A DNA stretch of 64,000 nucleotides, from the NCBI GenBank assembly GCA_045600105.1, contig JAZRXG010000007.1, positions 12,909 to 76,908 on the forward strand, given 5' to 3'. Positions 31,764 to 41,786 of the stretch are shown one piece after another (position 1 is the first letter of the stretch; the number at the start of each line of letters is the position of its first letter). This stretch comes from UBA1206 sp045600105. Its GTDB lineage: Bacteria > Bacillota > Clostridia > Oscillospirales > CAG-382. The notes beneath the pieces are model-generated. The model did not search any database, was not told the DNA's origin, and was given only the letters and a program-made list of their open reading frames with translations. The translations under genes and the position numbers were made by a program.

Positions 31764-33626
31764 TTATCTGTCAAAATACCTTTCTATTTCACGTTTGGAA
31801 ATGATTTTTACGAAGGGTCTGCCGTGCGGGCAGTATCTGAGGTCAAGCTTGATGATGTTTTCAAGAATGTATCTGTCGTCGTGCTCGCCCGTTATCTGGT
31901 GCGCCTTTACGGCTGCCTTGCAGGCGACGGTGTAAAGCGCCTTGTCCACCTTGTCGGCAAACGGCAGGGTGTTGTTTTCGGTCAGTTCCTTGGCGAAGGT
32001 CTCGATCATCTGCGATATGCCGTCGATGTTCTTGAGCGACGTCGGTATCTCGCGGACCGCGACGGTCGAAGGACCGAATTCCTCAACGGTGAAGCCGTAT
32101 TCGGCAAGGTACGACGCGTTTCTCAGTATCATTTCGGCGTCCGACGGCGAAAGCGACACGGTCACGGGGAAGAGCAGCGACTGAAACGACACCGTTTTTC
32201 TGTCCTTCAGTCTTTCGTAAAGTATCCTCTCGTGCGCGGCGTGCTTGTCGACCACCATTATTCTGTCGGCAAATTCGGCAAAGATATAGGTGTTGTACGC
32301 TTCGCCGATTATACGGAACTCATCTTTTTCAAACGTCTCCTGCGGTCTTTCTTCGCCTTTTTTGTCTTCGCCGTCTTTCGGCGCGAACGCTTTGGCAGGC
32401 GATTCCATTACCACGTCGGGCGAATTGTTGCGGCGGAGCAGCGGAACGTCGTCGTCGGCGATGGACGCCGAAAACACGCGCCTTTCGGGTGCTTCGGCGG
32501 CTTTTTCGCCGTTTGCCGACGAATCGGTGAAGGGAGTATCGTCTTTTTCCCTCCACACGGCTCTGACCGGTGTCGGTGACGCGGGCGCGAAGACCGGCGT
32601 TTCGTGCTTTGAAGTTTCTTCTTTTTCTTTTTCATCCGACGGAGAAAGCACGCCTTTTACGGCGTAGTAGAGGGCGGAAAAGACCTTTCTTTCGTCGGCG
32701 AACTTGATCTCGGTCTTCGCGGGATGCACGTTGACGTCGATGTCGTTTCTGTCCATTTCAATGAAAAGCACCGCCGCCGGATATTTTCCCGACGGGATGT
32801 ACGAACGGTATGCCTCTTCGAGCGACGCCTGCGCGGTGCGCGATTTGACGTAGCGTCCGTTGACGAAAAACGTCTGCATATTGCGGCTGCCGCGCGGCGA
32901 ATCGGGGCGCGAGATATATCCGTGCACCCGTATCCCGTCCTGAACGTGGTCGACGGGGATGAAGGTCTTGGCGTTCTGCGAACCGTATATGGCGTAGATC
33001 GCCGAATAAAGCTTGCCGTCGCCCGAGGTGCGCATCTTTACGCTGCCTTCGGACTTGACGGTCAGCGATATCTCGGGGTGCGAAAGAGCGAGTTTTTCGC
33101 AGACGGCGAGGCAGGCGGTCAGCTCGGATGCGTCTTTTTTCATGAATTTGCGGCGTGCCGGAACATTGTAGAAAAGGTCGTCGATCATCACGGTCGTGCC
33201 GTCGGCGCAGCCCGTTTCATAAAGCTCGGCTCCCGTTTCGTTCACGGTGAGGCGGCTTCCCATTTCTTCGTCACGCGTTTTTGAAATTATCTCCATGCGG
33301 CTGACGGCGGACGCGGCGGCGAGTGCTTCGCCTCGGAAACCGAGCGTTTTCACTCCGTCTATCTCGTAGCCGTTTTTTATCTTTGACGTGGCGTGACGGT
33401 ATACCGTCTTGGGCAGGTCCTCGCGCAGTATGCCGTCGCCGTCGTCCGTCACGCGGATCCTGGCGTTTCCGCCTCCTCCGAGGTCGACGACAATGTTTTT
33501 CGCGTTGGCATCCACCGAATTTTCAAGCAGCTCCTTCAATGCGGAAGCAGGTCTGTCGACGACTTCGCCCGCGGCTATCATGTTGGCGGATTCGGCGTCA
33601 AGTATGTTTATTCTGCCCACGGTCAT
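31764..33626 (-). CDS. mutL: DNA mismatch repair protein MutL
   Basis: A 620-residue GHKL ATPase and latent endonuclease. N-terminal motifs are ENSVDA near residue 35, DDGDGI near 60 and TLGFRGEALA near 92. A variable acidic and Pro-rich linker (about 330-430) leads to the C-terminal dimerisation/nuclease domain, which has the metal motif DKHAAHERILYE near 470 (family DQHAxxExxxxE) and CPHGRP near 600. So this MutL can nick DNA, as expected where MutH is absent. It starts 7 nt after mutS. Confidence 0.97.
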   Translation of the reverse strand: MTVGRINILDAESANMIAAGEVVDRPASALKELLENSVDANAKNIVVDLGGGGNARIRVTDDGDGILREDLPKTVYRHATSKIKNGYEIDGVKTLGFRGEALAAASAVSRMEIISKTRDEEMGSRLTVNETGAELYETGCADGTTVMIDDLFYNVPARRKFMKKDASELTACLAVCEKLALSHPEISLTVKSEGSVKMRTSGDGKLYSAIYAIYGSQNAKTFIPVDHVQDGIRVHGYISRPDSPRGSRNMQTFFVNGRYVKSRTAQASLEEAYRSYIPSGKYPAAVLFIEMDRNDIDVNVHPAKTEIKFADERKVFSALYYAVKGVLSPSDEKEKEETSKHETPVFAPASPTPVRAVWREKDDTPFTDSSANGEKAAEAPERRVFSASIADDDVPLLRRNNSPDVVMESPAKAFAPKDGEDKKGEERPQETFEKDEFRIIGEAYNTYIFAEFADRIMVVDKHAAHERILYERLKDRKTVSFQSLLFPVTVSLSPSDAEMILRNASYLAEYGFTVEEFGPSTVAVREIPTSLKNIDGISQMIETFAKELTENNTLPFADKVDKALYTVACKAAVKAHQITGEHDDRYILENIIKLDLRYCPHGRPFVKIISKREIERYFDR

Positions 33627-33633
33627 CGTCCTT

Positions 33634-36198
33634 TCAGTTGAGTTTTGTCTTGAGATCGTAAAGTATCGACATTGCCTCGATCGGGGTTATCGTGTTGATG
33701 TCTATCCCCTTGAGCTTGTCGATTATGCGCTGCTCGGCGACGTCCTCGAACGAAACGTTCATGCTTTCTTCCTTCTGCACGGTCTGTTTCTTCGGGGAAG
33801 TGCTTTCAAGCTCCTTGAGTATGGCTTTTGCCTTGTTGACGACTTCCTTCGGAACTCCCGCAAGGGAAGCGACCTCGATGCCGAAGCTGTCGTCGGTGCC
33901 GCCTTTGACTATCTTGCGCAGGAAAATCACGTCGTTTCCGCGTTTCTTGGCGGCGATATTGTAATTGATGATGCCTCTGTCGGTGTCTTCCATCGACGTC
34001 AGCTCGTGATAATGCGTCGCAAACAGCGTTTTCGCGCCGATCTTGCGGTTGGTGTATTCAAGCACGGCGCGCGCTATCGACATACCGTCGAAGGTGGACG
34101 TGCCGCGTCCTATTTCGTCGTAGATGATGAGCGAACGGCTCGTCGCGTTGGAAAGTATGAACGCGACCTCTTTCATTTCCATCATGAATGTGGAGTCGCC
34201 GCTCGAAAGGTCGTCGCTTGCGCCGACACGGGTGAATATCTTGTCGACCACGCCTATCCTCGCTTCACTCGCGGGGACGAACGAGCCTATCTGCGCCATC
34301 AGCGTGATGAGCGCGACCTGACGCATATAAGTCGATTTACCTGCCATGTTGGGGCCGGTGATCAGCATCGTGCGGCGCGAAGAACAGTCCATATCACAGT
34401 CGTTGGGTACGAAATATTTGTCTTTTACGAATTTTTCTACCACGGGATGCCTGCCGTCCTTGATGTAAAGGACGTCCGACATATCGACCTCGGGGCAGAC
34501 GTAGTTCGATTCATCGGCGACAGCGGCGAGAGAACAGAGCACGTCTATCGCCGCGATGAGCTCGGCGGTCTTCCTTATCCTGTCCTTGGACGAAAGTATG
34601 TGCTCGCGCAGCTTCTGGAACAGCTCGTATTCAAGCTCGGCGTCGCGTTCCTTGGAGGTAACGACGCGGGATTCCATTTCCTTGAGTTCCTCGGTCACGT
34701 AGCGCTCCGCGTTTGCGAGTGTCTGACGGCGGATGTAGGTGTCTGGCACCTGATCCATGAACGACTTCGAAACCTCTATATAGTAGCCGAAAACGCGGTT
34801 GTAGCCGACCTTCAGAGTTCTGATGCCGGTCCTTTCCTTTTCGTCCTGCTCGATGCGCGAAATGAACGTCTTGCCGTCGGTCATCATGTTTCTGAGCTCG
34901 TCGACCGCGGACGACGCGCCTTTTTTGATTATTCCGCCTTCTCTGAGCGACACGGGAGCGTCCTCGGCAATGGTGGAGTCGATGGATTCGCCTATGTCGT
35001 CAAGCAGATCGAACGAACGGAAAGCGTCGAGGAGGAGCGGGGAATTGAAGGACGAAATATTGTTTTTTATCGTGGGGAGTACGGATATCGTCTGCGAAAG
35101 AGAAAGCAGGTCACGCGCGTTTGCGGTGCCGTAAACGAGGCGGGTCAGCAGCCTTTCGACGTCGACCGTCTTTTTGAGCGCGTCGCATATCTCGTTTCTT
35201 TTGACGGGGCTCGACGCGAGCTCGCCGACCGACGCCTGACGCGTCCTTATGTCGTTCACCGAAAGCAGCGGCTTGTCGATCCAGCGTCTGATGAGACGCG
35301 CGCCCGATGACGTTTTCGTTTTGTCGAGCACCCAGAGCAGAGAGCCGCGTTTTTCGTGGCTTCTTATGCTTTCGCAGAGCTCGAGATTGCGTCTGCTCGA
35401 CGTGTCGAGCGACAGATATTTTTCCGCTTTATAGAACGATACGGTCTTTATGTACGAAAGATCGGTCTTCTGCGTCTGTTCAAGGTATACCATCAGCGCC
35501 GAAAGGGCGAACGCCGCCTTTGACGACGGATTGACCGCGCCTTCGCCGAATCTGTCCTCGGTCTGCGCCTTTATCGTTTCGGCCGAGTAGGAGGACGGGT
35601 CGGCGGGAGTGATGAGAGACGAATATTTTTCCGAAAGGAAAGATTTTATCTCGTCGGGGACGAGCTTGTTCACGATGACTTCCTTGGGCTCGAACGACGC
35701 GAACTCGGAAAGCAGCGGATCGGGCTCGCTCACGGAGCCGATCTCGGTGAGCTGAACGTCGCCCGTCGTGATGTCGGCAAACACCACGCCATAGCCGTAG
35801 CCGTCGGAATAGAGCGAGCAGATATAGTTGTTGCGGTTTTCGTCAAGGCAGCTTCCCTCGATGACCGTGCCCGGGGAAATGACGCGCAGGATGTCGCGCT
35901 TCACGAGCCCCTTGGCGAGCTTCGGGTCTTCCATCTGTTCGCAGATAGCCACCTTGTAGCCCTTTGCGATAAGACGCGAAACGTAGGTGTCGACCGCGTG
36001 GAACGGCACGCCGCACATCGGCGCTCTGTCCTCAAGACCGCAGTCTTTTCCCGTCAGAACGAGCTCGAGCTCCCGCGACGCGGTCTTGGCGTCGTCGAAG
36101 AACATCTCGTAAAAGTCGCCCACTCTGAACATCAGAATGCAGTCGGGGCGGTCTTTTTTTATGTCGAAGTATTGCTGCATCATCGGTGAAAGTGCCAT
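33634..36198 (-). CDS. mutS: DNA mismatch repair protein MutS
   Basis: An 854-residue mismatch-recognition ATPase, full length. The Phe-X-Glu mismatch wedge is in FRVGDFYEMF at residues 24-33, the connector and lever domains follow, and the ABC-type ATPase has GPNMAGKSTYMRQ near 616, signature SSGDSTFMMEMKE near 663 and DEIGRGTSTFDG near 694. It is the first gene of the mutS-mutL-tgt unit. Its upstream region carries a possible gene remnant and several dyads. Confidence 0.98.
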   Translation of the reverse strand: MALSPMMQQYFDIKKDRPDCILMFRVGDFYEMFFDDAKTASRELELVLTGKDCGLEDRAPMCGVPFHAVDTYVSRLIAKGYKVAICEQMEDPKLAKGLVKRDILRVISPGTVIEGSCLDENRNNYICSLYSDGYGYGVVFADITTGDVQLTEIGSVSEPDPLLSEFASFEPKEVIVNKLVPDEIKSFLSEKYSSLITPADPSSYSAETIKAQTEDRFGEGAVNPSSKAAFALSALMVYLEQTQKTDLSYIKTVSFYKAEKYLSLDTSSRRNLELCESIRSHEKRGSLLWVLDKTKTSSGARLIRRWIDKPLLSVNDIRTRQASVGELASSPVKRNEICDALKKTVDVERLLTRLVYGTANARDLLSLSQTISVLPTIKNNISSFNSPLLLDAFRSFDLLDDIGESIDSTIAEDAPVSLREGGIIKKGASSAVDELRNMMTDGKTFISRIEQDEKERTGIRTLKVGYNRVFGYYIEVSKSFMDQVPDTYIRRQTLANAERYVTEELKEMESRVVTSKERDAELEYELFQKLREHILSSKDRIRKTAELIAAIDVLCSLAAVADESNYVCPEVDMSDVLYIKDGRHPVVEKFVKDKYFVPNDCDMDCSSRRTMLITGPNMAGKSTYMRQVALITLMAQIGSFVPASEARIGVVDKIFTRVGASDDLSSGDSTFMMEMKEVAFILSNATSRSLIIYDEIGRGTSTFDGMSIARAVLEYTNRKIGAKTLFATHYHELTSMEDTDRGIINYNIAAKKRGNDVIFLRKIVKGGTDDSFGIEVASLAGVPKEVVNKAKAILKELESTSPKKQTVQKEESMNVSFEDVAEQRIIDKLKGIDINTITPIEAMSILYDLKTKLN

Positions 36199-36222
36199 GA
36201 TATCAACCCTTTCGTGTCGGGA

Positions 36223-36305
36223 CTAATCCCCGTATTTGATGACCTCTATCTCGTCGGCGATAGGCATGAGGAAATCCCAAAGTCGAAGCAATGCTTCGAC
36301 TTTGC
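36223..36305 (-). pseudogene. Possible C-terminal gene remnant upstream of mutS
   Basis: On the minus strand a short frame reads VEALLRLWDFLMPIADE and then IEVIKYGD before TAG (36223-36225). It looks like a natural protein end but is cut off by TAA about 27 codons upstream, and no full gene is present. The family is not recognised. The adjoining 36278-36500 carries perfect dyads, so the gene body may have been replaced. Chance coding-like sequence is also possible. Confidence 0.35.
36278..36304. repeat. 27-bp perfect inverted repeat
   Basis: CAAAGTCGAAGCA-A-TGCTTCGACTTTG. No clear T run follows on either strand. A second dyad, AAGAAATCC-GCAA-GGATTTCTT, is at 36424-36445. The surrounding 36226-36539 has short open frames on both strands with no recognised product. 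Confidence 0.7.
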
Positions 36306-36539
36306 TTTAGCTTGCTGTGAGATCGCGGAAAGCGCTGCAGAGTCGCCGTTTGCGGCCGTCAGGCGTACAACGGTACGTCGACAGGCGAAAACGACGGCAG
36401 AAAAAGCGTGTATGACATATTCAAAGAAATCCGCAAGGATTTCTTCCTTAATAAACAATATATAATGTCGGAAGTCTTCCGCAAAAGGCAGAATAAAACT
36501 TTTTAACGCTTTTTCGGTCTGCACGTTTTCAGCATCTCA

Positions 36540-36935
36540 TCAGTGACAGCCGCCGCAGGATGCGCAGTTACCCGAGCAATGCTCGTGATCGTGTTCGGGA
36601 ACGACTACGGACTGAAGCTTGTTTACGATGTCGTTGTAAAGAACGTTGACGGCTTCTTCTGCTGCCATGAATCTCTTGGAGACCTCGTTCGACGTGATCT
36701 GTTCGTAAAGGGCGTCGAGGCGCGCGGATATGGAAGTGAGGAGCAGCTCGTCCTTTTCTTCTTTGGCAAACTCGGTCTCGTATACGGAACGCTGGACGTT
36801 GTATTCGTTTGCGAGGGTGATGAGCTCCTTGTCGGCGACGTAAGCGTCTCTGGCTTCGAGGTATTCTTTGACTTCTCCTTCTTCGGCGATGAGTTTTTTG
36901 AGTTCTTCAACTGCTTTAAGAGTATTTACGTTCAT
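36540..36935 (-). CDS. YlbF/YmcA-family regulator with Cys-rich tail
   Basis: A 131-residue helical protein of the YlbF/YmcA (RicF/RicA) family. In Bacillus, the Ric complex carries Fe-S clusters and directs RNase Y and developmental choices. Residues 1-105 give the helical fold; the tail HDHEHCSGNCASCGGCH has four Cys in a C-x3-C-x2-C-x2-C spacing with His, a clear metal or Fe-S ligand set. AAAGGA precedes the ATG. It follows miaB (Fe-S radical SAM enzyme) by 17 nt, and rny is in the same window, which fits a Ric role. Confidence 0.88.
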   Translation of the reverse strand: MNVNTLKAVEELKKLIAEEGEVKEYLEARDAYVADKELITLANEYNVQRSVYETEFAKEEKDELLLTSISARLDALYEQITSNEVSKRFMAAEEAVNVLYNDIVNKLQSVVVPEHDHEHCSGNCASCGGCH

Positions 36936-36952
36936 TTTTTTATCCTTTCGGT

Positions 36953-38332
36953 TTATTTTATTTTTCCGTCGAGTCCGTACGGGTGCGCGTCGGTTATTTC
37001 CACGTTCACAAAAGTCCCTTCGGGAACGTCGGAATCGAAATTTACGGGCTTGTTCTGTCCGCTTCTGCCTGCTTTTCCGCCTTCTGACAGCACTTTTATC
37101 GTCTTGCCGACGAGAAGACGGTTATTTGCGAGGGCAATGTCGTTTTCGGCATCGGAAATGAGCGAGAAACGGCGCACTTTTTCTTCGTGCGGGATCTGGT
37201 TTTCCATCTTTTCGGCGACCGTTCCGGGACGCGGCGAATAGACGAAGGTGTATATCATATCGTACCCGACCTCTTTGACGAGCGACAGGGTCTCGAGAAA
37301 ATCCTCCTCGGTCTCCCCCGGGAAACCGCATATAATGTCCGTCGTTATGGCGGCGTCGGGCAGCTTTTCGCGGATGTACGCGACCTTTTCAAGGTACTGC
37401 TCACGCGTGTAGCGGCGGTTCATCTTTTCGAGTATCCTCGTCGAGCCCGACTGAACGGGCAGATGGAAATGCGGTGCGATATGTTCGGACGACGCCATGA
37501 CGTCAACGAGCTCCTTCGACGCGTCCTTCGGGTGGCTCGTCATAAAGCGCACCCAGTAGTCGCCGTCGGCGGAAGCGACGCGGCGCAGCAGCTCGGGGAA
37601 CGAAACGTCGCCCTTGTAGCTGTTGACGTTCTGACCGAGCAGGGTGATGTCGCGGTAGCCGCGGGAGATCAGTCCGTTCGTCTCGGAGAGTATGTCGGAC
37701 GAAAGACGGCTTCTTTCTCTGCCTCTGACATAGGGGACCACGCAGTAGGTGCAGTAGTTGTTGCAGCCGTACATTATCGACACCCACGCTTTGTATGACG
37801 AGCTGCGGTGCGACGGCACGTTTTCGGCTATCACGCCGAAATCTGCGTGCGGCAGGTCGTTGATGAACGAAAGGCGCTTTTTGGAATTTATTGCCTTTTG
37901 TATCATCTCGGGCAGTCTGTGGTTCGCGTCAGTGCCGAAAACGGCGTCAACGTACGGATAAGACGTCTTCAGCTTTGCCCGTATATGCTCTTCCTGCGCC
38001 ATGCAGCCGCAGAACATGATGAGCAGAAACGGGTTTTCTTCCTTCAGCTTCTTGTATCCGCCCGTGCGCGACAGAGTACGCAGCTCGGCGTGCTCTCTGA
38101 TGGCGCAGGTATTCACTATGATGAGGTCGGCGTCCTTTTCGGTGTCGGTCTTGGTGTAGCCGCATTTTTCGGCAAGTCCCATCAGCTTTTCGCTGTCGGC
38201 TTCGTTCTGCTGGCAGCCGTAGGTCTGTATGAACGCCTTCGGATGCCTGCCTTCGCTTTCAAATCCGGCTTTCAGCGACGCCGCGATAAGGGACTGCTTT
38301 GTTATTTCTTCTTGTGATACGAAAATTTCCAT
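36953..38332 (-). CDS. miaB: tRNA-2-methylthio-N6-dimethylallyladenosine synthase MiaB
   Basis: A 459-residue radical-SAM methylthiotransferase that modifies A37 of tRNAs reading UNN codons. The UPF0004 domain has the three auxiliary-cluster Cys in TYGCQQNEADSEK, VNTCAIRE and FCGCMAQE; the radical-SAM motif is GCNNYCTYCVVPYVRG near residue 190; the C-terminal TRAM domain ends at VEITDAHPYGLDGKI. The start at 38332 uses a TAATG junction with the NlpC/P60 gene; an ATG at 38353 lies inside that gene. Confidence 0.97.
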   Translation of the reverse strand: MEIFVSQEEITKQSLIAASLKAGFESEGRHPKAFIQTYGCQQNEADSEKLMGLAEKCGYTKTDTEKDADLIIVNTCAIREHAELRTLSRTGGYKKLKEENPFLLIMFCGCMAQEEHIRAKLKTSYPYVDAVFGTDANHRLPEMIQKAINSKKRLSFINDLPHADFGVIAENVPSHRSSSYKAWVSIMYGCNNYCTYCVVPYVRGRERSRLSSDILSETNGLISRGYRDITLLGQNVNSYKGDVSFPELLRRVASADGDYWVRFMTSHPKDASKELVDVMASSEHIAPHFHLPVQSGSTRILEKMNRRYTREQYLEKVAYIREKLPDAAITTDIICGFPGETEEDFLETLSLVKEVGYDMIYTFVYSPRPGTVAEKMENQIPHEEKVRRFSLISDAENDIALANNRLLVGKTIKVLSEGGKAGRSGQNKPVNFDSDVPEGTFVNVEITDAHPYGLDGKIK

Positions 38333-39104
38333 TAAAACATCGTTCCTACGCATTTAAGATTATTCAGGTACCATTCGGAGTAATCGGGGTCATTGGGGTC
38401 GAGCGAGTTTATCCCCACAAAATTCCTGCCGGAGGACGAGTGTACGAACTTTTTGCCTCCGATGCAGACCGCGACGTGACCGGGGAAGAAGAACAGGTCG
38501 CCTTTTTTTGCGTCGTCAAGCGCTATCTTTTTCATGCCCGGGGTGCGGTCGATATCGGCGTCGCGCCATATCGTGATGCCCGCCATCTGATACGCGGTGA
38601 ACGCGAGTCCGGAGCAGTCGACGCCGTCGTGCGTTCTGCCGCCCCAGCGGTACTGCGTGCCCATGAACGAAAGGGCATAGCGGCATATCGTCTCTCTCGC
38701 GGTCTCTTCGTCTTTGAAAACGGGAATTTCACCCAGGTCTTCAAGTCTGATGTAAAACATTCTCTTGTCGGGGAGCACGACCATCGCGTGGCGGGGGATC
38801 TCTTTGGAAAATCCCACGTCAACGAGCGAGCCCATCGGCAGCGCCATAACGGGAGCGTAGTAATTCTCGGGGCTTTTTTTGAGGTCTGCCCACGGAGCGG
38901 TTATTATGCGGTTGGGGGATGCGAGCTTTTCGGCTATCTCGTTTTCGTCGATATAGCCTTCGTACCCGTAGGACGTGCGGATCTTTGCAAATCCGCACAG
39001 TCTGTCGAGCACTTCGACTTCGGTGCCGTAAAGCGCGTCGTCAACGTGTTCGCTGTCGAACGTCGGGTAGCGGTAAAGGTACGCGACGGGGACGCTGACG
39101 ATCA

Positions 39105-39105
<1 letters not shown>
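38332..39105 (-). CDS. NlpC/P60 peptidase with SH3-like domains (YkfC-like)
   Basis: A 257-residue cysteine peptidase that should cut the gamma-D-Glu-L-diamino-acid bond of muropeptides. Bacterial SH3-like regions fill the N-terminal half (AYLYRYPT; YGYEGYIDENE). The NlpC/P60 domain has catalytic Cys in DGVDCSGLAF near residue 165 and His in FFPGHVAVCIGG near 215. No signal peptide is seen, which suggests muropeptide recycling in the cytoplasm. Start at 39105 shares a TAATG with the malic enzyme stop, and GGAG lies 8 nt before. Its own stop is coupled to miaB. Confidence 0.9.
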
Positions 39106-40268
<1,163 letters not shown>

Positions 40269-40340
40269 AATGTGCCTTCCTTTTTTTGTAATGTATTTTT
40301 TTGTAGTTTTTTTCAAAAATATGATCGGGAGATGATGAAA

Positions 40341-41786
40341 ATGAGAAAAACGCTTTGTCTTCTTATGTCGTTCGTGCTTTTTGCGTCGGTCATCACGGCT
40401 TCGGCGGCGACAGCGTCAAACGGCGGCGTGATGAACTGGTTTTTCCGTCCGTCGACCGACGGCGAACAGCCCGAGGTCATGGGCGGCAGCACTCTTCCCG
40501 ACGAATACGGTGCGCTATACCTCGGAAACGAAAACGAAAAAGTGATATATCTCACCTTTGACGCCGGATACGAAAACGGAAACGTCGAAAAAGTGCTCGA
40601 CGTGCTTCTTTCTCATTCGGCGGTCGGCGCGTTTTTTATTCTGCCCAATATCATAAGGACGAATACCTCTCTCGTGAACAGGATGTTCGACGAGGGACAC
40701 ACGGTCTGCAACCATTCGTATTCGCACCGCAATATGGGGAAAATAAGCTCTTACGACGAGTTTATCAAAGAGATAGACGGAGTTGAAAAGGTCTGTCTTG
40801 AATATACGGGAAAGGAAATGTCAAAATATTTCCGACCTCCCGAGGGCGCGTTTTCCGAAAAAACGCTGTCTTTCTGCCGCGACGCCGGAGTCGTTCCGGT
40901 GTTCTGGTCGTTCGCCTACGCCGACTGGGACAACAACGCACAGAAGGACGAGGAGTGGGCATACGACAGGATAATGTCGTCCGTCCACAACGGTGAAGTG
41001 ATGCTGCTGCACCCGACGTCTTCGACGAACGCCGCCATCCTCGACAGAGTGCTGACGTCGCTTGAAGAGCAGGGCTACCGCTTCGGCGGTCTCGACGAGC
41101 TTTATCTTTATTCGAGAACGGGAAAGCAGCTTCCCGCGTCGAACGAGATCGACGAGATAAATTATTATAAAAAGCAGGGGATGGTCTTCTGCGAGAATCC
41201 GTCGGCGGGCAAATGCGTCGCGCTGACGTTCGACGACGGGCCGCATCCGACTCTCACGGACGAAATACTCGACATTCTTGACGAGTACGGCGTTAAGGCC
41301 ACCTTTTTCGCCATTGGCAAAAACGCTTCCGAAAATCCGGCTCCCGTAAGACGGGCGATAGAAGCGGGACATGAAATAGGCAATCACACCTATTCGCACC
41401 TTCTTCTCGGGAAATGCAGCGAGGAAGCGTACCTTGCCGACGTCGAAAAAGCCGAAAAGCTTTTCGAAGAGGAATTTTCTTACCGTCCGCGGCTTTTCAG
41501 ACCTCCCGGAGGCCGATTCGCCGCGGAAACGGTGGAAAAAATCTGTTCAAAGGGTTACAAATACGTTCTTTGGGCGTGGAGGCTCGACACACGCGACTGG
41601 GCGTGCCCGAGCATCGGAGACGTCGTGGGCACGGTGATGAAAAACGTCAGAGGCGGTGATATCATTCTGTTCCACGACTACAACTCGTGCCGCAGCCCGA
41701 CGCCCGACGCACTTCGCGTCATAATCCCGTCGCTTCGTGAGCAGGGATATACGTTCGTGACGGTGTCGGAGCTTTTCGGGGAATGA
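40341..41786 (+). CDS. Exported polysaccharide deacetylase with two NodB domains
   Basis: A 481-residue exported CE4 enzyme. A signal peptide (MRKTLCLLMSFVLFASVITA) starts at 40341, 9 nt after GGGAG; ATGs at 40332 and 40335 are too near it. The first NodB domain (about 65-260) has YLTFDAGYENGN and CNHSYSHRN, the pattern of PdaA-type muramic-lactam deacetylases of spore cortex. The second (about 295-470) has ALTFDDGPHPT, GNHTYSH and FRPPGGRF, the PdaB/CE4 pattern. Joining the two in one chain is unusual. The 3' end overlaps the convergent membrane-protein gene by 68 nt. Confidence 0.92.
   Translation: MRKTLCLLMSFVLFASVITASAATASNGGVMNWFFRPSTDGEQPEVMGGSTLPDEYGALYLGNENEKVIYLTFDAGYENGNVEKVLDVLLSHSAVGAFFILPNIIRTNTSLVNRMFDEGHTVCNHSYSHRNMGKISSYDEFIKEIDGVEKVCLEYTGKEMSKYFRPPEGAFSEKTLSFCRDAGVVPVFWSFAYADWDNNAQKDEEWAYDRIMSSVHNGEVMLLHPTSSTNAAILDRVLTSLEEQGYRFGGLDELYLYSRTGKQLPASNEIDEINYYKKQGMVFCENPSAGKCVALTFDDGPHPTLTDEILDILDEYGVKATFFAIGKNASENPAPVRRAIEAGHEIGNHTYSHLLLGKCSEEAYLADVEKAEKLFEEEFSYRPRLFRPPGGRFAAETVEKICSKGYKYVLWAWRLDTRDWACPSIGDVVGTVMKNVRGGDIILFHDYNSCRSPTPDALRVIIPSLREQGYTFVTVSELFGE

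Noticed and set aside
33409..35310. A 633-codon open frame antisense to mutS
   Set aside because: It is one of several long antisense frames (also at 26105-28000, 55759-58236 and 11468-13135). GC-rich wobble bases in the real genes remove stops on the opposite strand. The products have no motifs, and the sense genes are certain.
36214..36524. Open frames on both strands between mutS and ylbF
   Set aside because: Neither has a ribosome-binding site or a recognised family, and both run across perfect dyads. Treated as non-coding or remnant DNA.
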